Positions 57,711 to 64,000 of a stretch of 64,000 nucleotides of DNA are shown here, piece by piece. The position numbers were made by a program, and so were the translations under genes. The notes under the pieces are model-generated. The model was not told where the DNA came from and made no database searches. It saw only the letters and a list, made by a program, of their open reading frames with translations. Source of the stretch: Sipunculus nudus (taxonomy: Eukaryota; Annelida; Sipuncula; Golfingiida; Sipunculidae); the NCBI GenBank assembly GCA_026874595.1, contig CM049313.1, positions 56,129,159 to 56,193,158 on the forward strand, in the 5' to 3' direction. The stretch's first letter is position 1. The number at the start of each line of letters is the position of its first letter.

Positions 57711-58319
57711 AGTGTTATAGTCCGCCCCTGGAACCCCCGCCGTGACCAATCCAATATTACTTCGCCATGCAATGTCCTTAAATTTAGCCGGTACTCAAAT
57801 GTGTCTAGCTGTAACCCCGAATATAGGCTTTAAATAATATAGGCCTTGGTCTTATATGACGCAATCAGTCTTTGTGTTTCCACATGGAGCAAAAAAAACT
57901 TTAAATTTATTAAATTATTACTGCCCTGTTAGCACAAAACTGCTATGAATTGCCCTCAATCGTTCTAGAAAATTTCCATATAGTTAATGGTTTAAAAGGT
58001 TTAAAACAACGTTAAACGGAATGTTTTAAATATATGTTTATTCTGTTACAATTCGGCATAGGTCCTATATATACAATTTAAAAACATTTTCTCATAACAT
58101 TCTATCAATATAATTGATATATATATTTTGTTCATACATTCATTTATCTGATAAAGTTTAAAATAATTATAATTAAAGTTAAAGATACTTTATAATTCAT
58201 ATTAATGCTTTTAACATTCGATTTATTACATTTATTAACATAATTTAAAGTTTTTTTTTTAATCTATTTCTTTATTTAACATTTCTGTAATAGGCCTAAT
58301 AATTGCATGCAGTATTTCG
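56874..58319. other. Intergenic upstream DNA with a TA microsatellite
   Basis: AT-rich with (TA)n at 57,666-57,706 and a small GC/CpG-rich patch at 57,398-57,480 (GGCTCCGCGGAGAGCC hairpin). No gene supported. Confidence 0.5.
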
Positions 58320-58554
58320 ATACCTCTGGTCCATCTGGTCTGTTAATGTAACGTGTCAACGCTAGAGGTCAGAGCCTCATGGGAATGAAGCCCATTTTTA
58401 AATCGATAGCAGTCGTCCGAATCAATGCGGTGGCGAAGCCTTGGTGATATTAGATATTTGCTGACGAACGTGGAATATAACGTCGCTACGAGGAAACAAT
58501 ATCGACTTTTATTATTTGGTGTAGGCGGGGTAATATGAATGGACGCGGCAAAAG

Positions 58555-58758
58555 CCAATCAGGTGAGCCGACACAAGTTATCCGGGATACTGGCCAATCA
58601 CAAGCCCTCTTACTGTAACCCTCAGTGCGTGAGTCAGCTGGCGGTGACGTCAACCCGTACAACTAACATCGAAAACGTGGTTACGTCGCTGACACCTGTT
58701 TGACGTTTGAGACTTTAGCAACCAGCTTTGGAGAAGTCATCATCTGACTTAGTCCAAG
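58555..58758 (+). promoter_or_regulatory. CpG-rich promoter with CCAAT, AP-1 and CRE sites
   Basis: CpG density rises sharply from about 58,330. Two CCAATCA boxes (58,555-58,561; 58,594-58,600), an AP-1 consensus TGAGTCA (58,630-58,636) and a full CRE palindrome TGACGTCA (58,645-58,652) lie 107-204 bp upstream of the ATG, followed by ACGTCGCTGACA and TGACGTTT. There is no TATA box. The arrangement fits a TATA-less, CREB/AP-1-responsive housekeeping-type promoter. A minus-strand frame (58,558-58,343) makes a bidirectional promoter possible but unproven. Site names are known consensus sequences; activity is inference. Confidence 0.7.
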
Positions 58759-58906
58759 ATGAGTGGAGTCCCAGGCGAAGCGGGTGACGTAAAGGAAGGG
58801 CTGTGTGAGGCCGAAAATAGGGTTGATCACGACAATATGGCGGCCCCCATCGTGCTACCTGTGGCCCCGGCCCTCCGCGTGGAGGAACTGAAGGATTACG
58901 AGCTTG
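58759..58906 (+). CDS. First coding exon of an unrecognised gene (49 codons + 1 base)
   Basis: ATG at 58,759 has A at -3 and lies two codons after an in-frame TAG, so it is the first possible start. A second in-frame ATG at residue 27 has a strong context (AATATGGCGG). The encoded N-terminus is acidic and probably disordered for 26 residues, then MAAPIVLPVAPALRVEELKD and YEL. The exon ends G|GTAAGT at 58,906/58,907 (phase 1), a consensus donor; reading on gives a stop at 58,948. No signal peptide or membrane segment. I cannot name the family; EELKDYEL could open a helical or kinase-like region, but the next exon lies beyond the window. Intron 1 is over 5 kb. Codon use is GC-richer than the surroundings, as expected near a CpG-rich promoter. 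Confidence 0.75.
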
Positions 58907-59948
58907 GTAAGTATAAAAATTTATATATATTCTATTTTATCGTTAAATGACACTCTAGACTAAATAAAACACGTCTCAGTCTGCTTGATGCTTCACACAG
59001 CTATACATATTGGCTGTTTCGTGACTCATTTGTACAATTGTAGCCTTCACTTGTTTGAAGGGGCCCAATCACCTATATGACCTTTAATATATTTTATTAT
59101 TATAAACTAAAGGTTATTCCATGGAGCTTTTATAAAAATAGACAAGAAAATGTGAATATCAATACACACAAGCTGCTTGTTTTGTTTGTATTAACATGTT
59201 TATAATATGTGGGGCCCATCAAAATAAATAAAAAAACCAAATTCACCAAGGCCTTCTGGTGGAATTAGTCAGATTAAATGCATTAAATGCGGGGTTATCC
59301 AGGACTCTGGATACCACAGCATAAAAAGCTTCAGAGTAAACTGGAGAACTTCAAACCCTTGTAAAAAAAAAAATTGTGTAAAATCAGATATTGCGTTTAT
59401 TACAAGGAAACTGTAAGTAATCTAAGGGAGATATAGTACTTTATTCGAATGACCAAGAAATTCAGCTAAATATTATGTTTTAGTATGTAAACAAGACTCA
59501 CTTTTAAAACTTTGCAACCATTGCGCTTGAAACTGTCTCAGAATTGGAAACAATGAACTGCGTGACCTTTGCTCGCTGAGCCAACACGGCCCGTTACCAC
59601 TGGTTACACAGGCGGCTGCCGGCCAGCTGTGGCTGGGGGAAACCCAGAGCACACATTGTTCCCCGTGTATCACCGTTTATTAGGATAATACATATTCTTC
59701 TAATCAACATTTCAAGTGGACAAACACTGTCTAAGTGGTATGTTATATGTGTATTTGATAAGAATACTTTATTTTACTAATGAAAACAACATTTTTAGAC
59801 GAAATATAAGAATTTAATTGTCATGTGGAATGTCTCCAGTTTCCTCAAATCATCTTCTAGGGCTCTCGCACAGCGTAGCGTAGTAAGAGAGCATAGGTGC
59901 AAGGGCTATAGTGAGATAAGCCTGAGTTTCGCAAATGGTGTTTTACTA

Positions 59949-60805
59949 CAGAGTTGGCAGTTTTATCCACAGTCGGTTTATTCAACTGGATAAATCCAGA
60001 TTAATCCAGATCGGATAAAACAGGTTTTTATCGAGTTTCATCCGAAGTTTGGGTGTATACTGTCAATGACAGGAGACATTTTATATAAGTTTTGCTTTCC
60101 ACTGTAAAAAAATACAGTTCTTACAAGGAAAATTTATGTCTAGTTAACTGAATTATTATGTCACCATATATTTAAACAAAAGTGCATTGTTTTTGTCACA
60201 GACCGTAATGCCATGATTTTAATAATAATTTTAAAACTTGAAATTATTTCTCTTATTTAGGGAGAGCAGTTAGAGCATGACTTATTAAAACATTATCACC
60301 TACATTGTATTTTGTACATTACACAATAAAAATGCTAAATAACTGCAGTTCACACATGTTGAGTTAAACTCCACAATCAGTGGTATTAAAGAATCTAATA
60401 CTATTCACAGATAAACATCTATTCTTACATCTGAGAGAGATTCACATAATCCAGTCGATTATTGCCTTAATTTCGTAAATTATATAATTACATTAGTCAC
60501 TATGTCAATAATTTTGGGGGGGTGACCTTTCAAGATAAAATAACTGAAAAGCTAGCTTGCCCAAGTAGGCTTCTCTGAATGTGGGGTTGTAGTGTGATTC
60601 CTTGACCCCATCGCCACTGGTAAGGTATGTATACACATGCAGCAACAGTGGGCTACCATTTGACAACCATCCAGTCATGACAGCCTGAGAGGAGATACCT
60701 TTATTGGATTAAAGTAATTCAGGATTCAGTAACTCAGTTTTATCCACTGTGTTTTATCCATTGTCCTGGATTAAACAAGATTTATCTGGATAAAAACCAA
60801 CCCTG
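59949..60805. mobile_element. hAT-type MITE with near-perfect 8-bp TSD
   Basis: Left end CAGAGTTGGCAGTTTTATCC; right end GGATAAAAACCAACCCTG (inverse CAGGGTTGGTTTTTATCC). Flanks TTTTACTA (59,941-59,948) and TTTTACAA (60,806-60,813) form an 8-bp target duplication with one mismatch. CAG-G termini and 8-bp TSD are the hAT signature. The interior repeats GGATAAA/TTTATCC words near both ends and has no transposase frame. About 857 bp. Confidence 0.8.
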
Positions 60806-61566
60806 TTTTACAACAAGTGACCGTTCCACCTAAGTTTCAATAAAGAACTTTTCATAAACAGAATTACACTTAGATCATTAATACACATAAAGGAAGCCAG
60901 AAATCACAAATTTTTTTTCAAATGGTAGATAAATTATGGGCATTAAACTAGTAAAGGCTTAGAGACAGTAAACTGGTTAAGTACCGTCCAAACAGCCTGT
61001 TACTATTTCAGTTTGCTACAGTCTGCAGGGCTGACATATTGTGAACAAATGTCAAGCGCTACAGCCTCTTGCGGGGAGAATTTATACTGTGCAAGTTTGC
61101 ACCGATCCATGCAAACCCTCAGACATGTATTTGTCTTGTGTAGCATGAAGAAACCAAACAAACCCCAACTATTACCATTGATACAGATGCTTAGACTCTG
61201 CTGGGACCATAACTGTTGCTGAATGATCAGTATGGACAAATTTGTGGACACTTTATCTAATTTGAAATCAGATATTGCTTCGTGTATGTCGGGCATATAT
61301 ACAACTCTCATATGGAATAATGGAAGGATTGCAATGAATGGGTCATTCAGAGTGAACACTATGGGTTGCTAGCTTCATTATACATTTCAGTATCTTGGCA
61401 GACTATCATTCACTTCCTCCACACTTTAGAAATTTTTCCTATATCCCCAGAAATTGGCAGAGAGAGTGGGGGAGACTGATGTGAACTTATGATCAGCACA
61501 GAAGGAAGCATAGGACAAAGAACTAAGACATCAAAAGGAACATGTTTGTGCTGACAGGCACTGGTA

Positions 61567-61886
61567 CAGGGTTCTGTTTATGATTTTAAATTAATGGGCC
61601 TTAAAAGGCCCACAAAACTTAAAACAGTGGGCCTTTTACCTGCATGAGGGGGTTCTGCTGAATACTCAGAAAGACCAAAGCCAAAACCAAATATCACCAA
61701 AATACAATCAAATATTTTTTTTTGCCTCTTGTTCAGAGTAATTTGCCATTGAACATAAGAACCACATGAATTTATATTCCTTTGCCAGGCTTGTGTTGGC
61801 CTTTGGACAAATCTGGCTACAGTAAAGTGTGACTTTCAGGAAAATGTTGGCTAAGGCCCAAGGGCCCACCAATAAAGGGAACCCTG
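61567..61886. mobile_element. Short TIR element (MITE) in intron 1
   Basis: CAGGGTTCTGTTTA at the left and AAAGGGAACCCTG at the right are imperfect inverses; both flanks begin with TA. Internal hairpin GGGCCTTAAAAGGCCC (61,599-61,614) and a GGGCCC near the right end. An 8-bp duplication is not visible, so TA-target versus hAT is undecided. Confidence 0.6.
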
Positions 61887-62056
61887 TATTATTATGTAAC
61901 AACTAGCAAGACGCACCTCATGCATGTGCACTAGCCTAGTCTTGTCCGCTCTGAGAATGGTGATTCCAAGTTACCATTTTGTTTGTAAAATTGAAAATGA
62001 AAGTGTTTAAAAGAGATATTACATGATAAATGGAAAAATTACTGCAAAGCCAATCA

Positions 62057-64000
62057 TTAGCTCAGCTGACTATAAGTCATCTGAGCTATAGTCGTGGTCC
62101 TTTGTCCGTCGTCCGGCCGGCCGGCCGTTAACAGGGCACGTTTTAAAACCGTTGGACCTACGAATTCTAAATTTTGCATACCATTACATGTTCCCAAAAT
62201 CTCCTACCATACCAAAAATTGGGTCATTAGGACTTGGTTCCTTCGAGATATTAATGAAAAACCTCCGTTTTCCATAAAAAAGCCATTGTTACACTTCAAG
62301 GCTGCCTAATATCAAAACCACTGATCTGTTCTTGGTCATATTTAGTATTAATATTCTTCCATACATTTTCTATGAACATACCAAAAATTAGGTCAGTATT
62401 GGGTATTATTTTGAAGTTATGGGCCCAAATATAATGCAGTTTTAAAAAAATCAGGAAATATGTTTACTCACCTCACATGAGAATTGCTGAAGCTGGAGAC
62501 TTTTTTTCAGGAATATAACTTTATTTAATCAAGATTCAATTATTTACCAAAAATTAGATCTGAATTTTGCAAATTTTTCAAGTTATTAGCATAAATAAAA
62601 AATTAATACCTTAAATTTTGTCCAACTTAGGGAATGGCACATTTTTTCTCTGTAAGCACTGTTGATTTAATTTTCACAGCATATATACATAAGGATTTAA
62701 TCTTTTAAAATCTGAAATTTCAAAGGAATTGATTGAAAAGAGTAGCTTTCATTCAAGTTTTCATACACCATGTCAAGTGTTATTTACATCTGGCCCACCT
62801 AGTAGAACAGCCATCACTTGCATTATGTAACCCACCCCAGGCAGCTTGCCTCAGGCTCAGCTTGGCCACTACTAGCAGGCTTCCCCTCTGCCCTGCACTC
62901 CCCCCCCCCCCCCAGATGGTGCATTAACTAGATGAATGTTATAATTTTCTGTATTTTATTTTATTCATGGGTATGCTACATTTTAGATTTTGTATTGTAC
63001 CACCAGGGTTACAGTGATTAAAGTGCACATTTAATAGTGTCCACAAAGTGGTGTATTGCTATGAAAGTGTGGATGTTCATGAGATAAGTAATTCCTTACT
63101 TCAGAAGAGTAAAAACTTAACCAGGAGTGAAATTGACTATTAATTCCAGTAATAAATTATAGCTGAGATTTTAATGAGCATAATGATATTATTTGTCCCT
63201 CATTCAAACAAAAGTGTGTATACTTTATTTGAAAAGATGTTTTTATTTTATCAAATTTACTGAATCTTTTATTTTATTTTGGTGAATAAAATTAAGCATG
63301 TACTGAAAACTCCAATGTGCAAAACTTTTTAATAGTGATTCAAGGAATAATCTTGTAGATGCCATGTTGTGGTATTATTTTCTTTTAAATTCAGTTTAAA
63401 CATTTGTGATTAAAAAATAATAAAATATATGTGTATGCATAATATGACCCAATATGAGCTACACTCTGGATATATAATAATTGCAACTTAGAATTCTAAT
63501 ATTTTAACTTATATTTTCAGTTGTTTTATTACAAATTTATAAAACTTGTAAATAAAAAAAAATGAATCAGATTTAAAACTATTAATGGGAAAAGTGGATA
63601 TGCTAAAAAAAAATAGGCTTATATATAAACTTAAATGCATTATTCCCTTGAAAGTGAAATAAATGTATTAGTCCATTCTGTCCACTTGCCTGTCCATCTG
63701 TAAATTTTTCATATGCATCACAGTATCTCAAAACTTTTACTGTTTCCTCAATATAGTTCCTATGTATGTGCCAGTAATTTAGTCAGTATTATACAATTTA
63801 AAAAAAGTTATAATTTAAAATATATTTTTTGAAAAAATTAAATTATACATCTGTGTTTCTATTTAATATCTATTTTCATACTTCAGGACTGCCGAATATC
63901 AAAACCACTCATCTGGTTTTCTTCATATTTAACATAAATATTCCTCTATATAACTTAAATTTTGCCCAAGTTTGACCATGGCATGTTTCTTTCTTGTAAG
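62057..64000 (+). mobile_element. HINE-like element, copy D (diverged, runs off the window)
   Basis: 5' hairpin AGCTCAGCTGACT-ATA-AGTCATCTGAGCT (62,059-62,087), then TTTGTCCGTCGTCCGGCCGG and GTTAACAGGGCACGTTTTAA (62,128). The core shares words between two distant units: CACTTCAAGGCTGCCTAATA (62,291) and ACTTCAGGACTGCCGAATAT (63,881), each followed by CAAAACCACTNATCTG. The 3' hairpin is not reached, so the span to the window end is an upper limit. The hairpin and GTCC start are the same as in copies A-C; the core is different or strongly diverged. Confidence 0.6.

Larger units (their letters stand above)
58907..64000 (+). other. Intron 1 (incomplete), no further exon recognised
   Basis: Begins with GTAAGT. 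AT-rich and interrupted by at least three non-autonomous elements (listed separately). Short frames at 59,473-59,673 (-), 61,003-61,359 (-), 61,013-61,222 (+) and 61,708-61,902 (-) show no domain. A poly-C tract lies at 62,900-62,914. I found no acceptor/exon/donor set convincing enough to call exon 2. Confidence 0.6.

Noticed and set aside
58343-58558. Divergent first exon opposite the 58,759 gene
   Set aside because: The frame begins at TTG with no ATG, and openness can be explained by local GC content; mentioned only as a possibility.
61003-61359. 118-codon minus-strand ORF in intron 1
   Set aside because: An equally open plus-strand frame overlaps it and neither has recognisable motifs or splice context.

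Overview
Eukaryotic, AT-rich, gene-poor nuclear DNA, most likely from a marine bivalve or another mollusc. The clues are the absence of dense ORFs, splice-type signals, many microsatellites, tRNA-derived SINEs, an L1-like LINE remnant, and many copies of hairpin-ended elements carrying GTCCGTCC runs and tandem cores of a kind familiar from bivalve genomes. The species call is inference from repeat style; no gene in the window fixes it.

Layout. 1-2.6 kb: a 74-bp satellite with a 4-unit higher-order period, then a 33-bp minisatellite. 3.6 kb: a TA-target MITE. 9.86-14.50 kb: a very large fold-back element, arms about 1.7 kb, one arm interrupted by a tandem-repeat element. 14.65-16.74 kb: a duplicated segment whose two copies give the filled and empty site of a MITE. 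17.4, 26.6, 30.7 and 62.1 kb: four copies of one family with a 5' hairpin, GTCCGTC run, tandem core and 3' hairpin, matching Helentron/HINE-type non-autonomous Helitron architecture. 22.98-23.92 kb: a 54-bp minisatellite split by a tRNA-like SINE. 25.6 kb: a palindromic hAT-type MITE. 27.5-28.3 kb: a dead L1-like LINE fragment. 33.7-35.6 kb: another hairpin-ended tandem element with a second one nested in it. 38.9-41.6 kb: a 2.7-kb TIR element whose interior holds an antisense, broken integrase/CxC-domain (KRBA2-like) fragment. 44.6-45.1 kb: a SINE with a perfect 13-bp target duplication. 52.0-53.6 kb: another tandem-core element. 55.2-55.7 kb: poly-C-linked duplication.

Host genes. The only well-supported one begins near the right end: a CpG-rich promoter with two CCAAT boxes, an AP-1 site and a full CRE palindrome (58.55-58.65 kb), then a first coding exon of 49 codons plus one base (58,759-58,906, + strand) ending at a consensus GTAAGT donor. 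Its intron fills the remaining 5.1 kb and carries at least three non-autonomous elements. I do not recognise the protein. Weaker candidates: a signal-peptide-bearing ORF at 22,083-21,790 (-), one at 16,062-15,613 (-), and a possible internal exon at 42,491-42,268 (-). Other short ORFs look like chance or repeat artefacts and are not listed as genes.

The window is best read as intergenic and intronic DNA shaped by several waves of non-autonomous elements inserting into and interrupting each other, with little conventional gene content.
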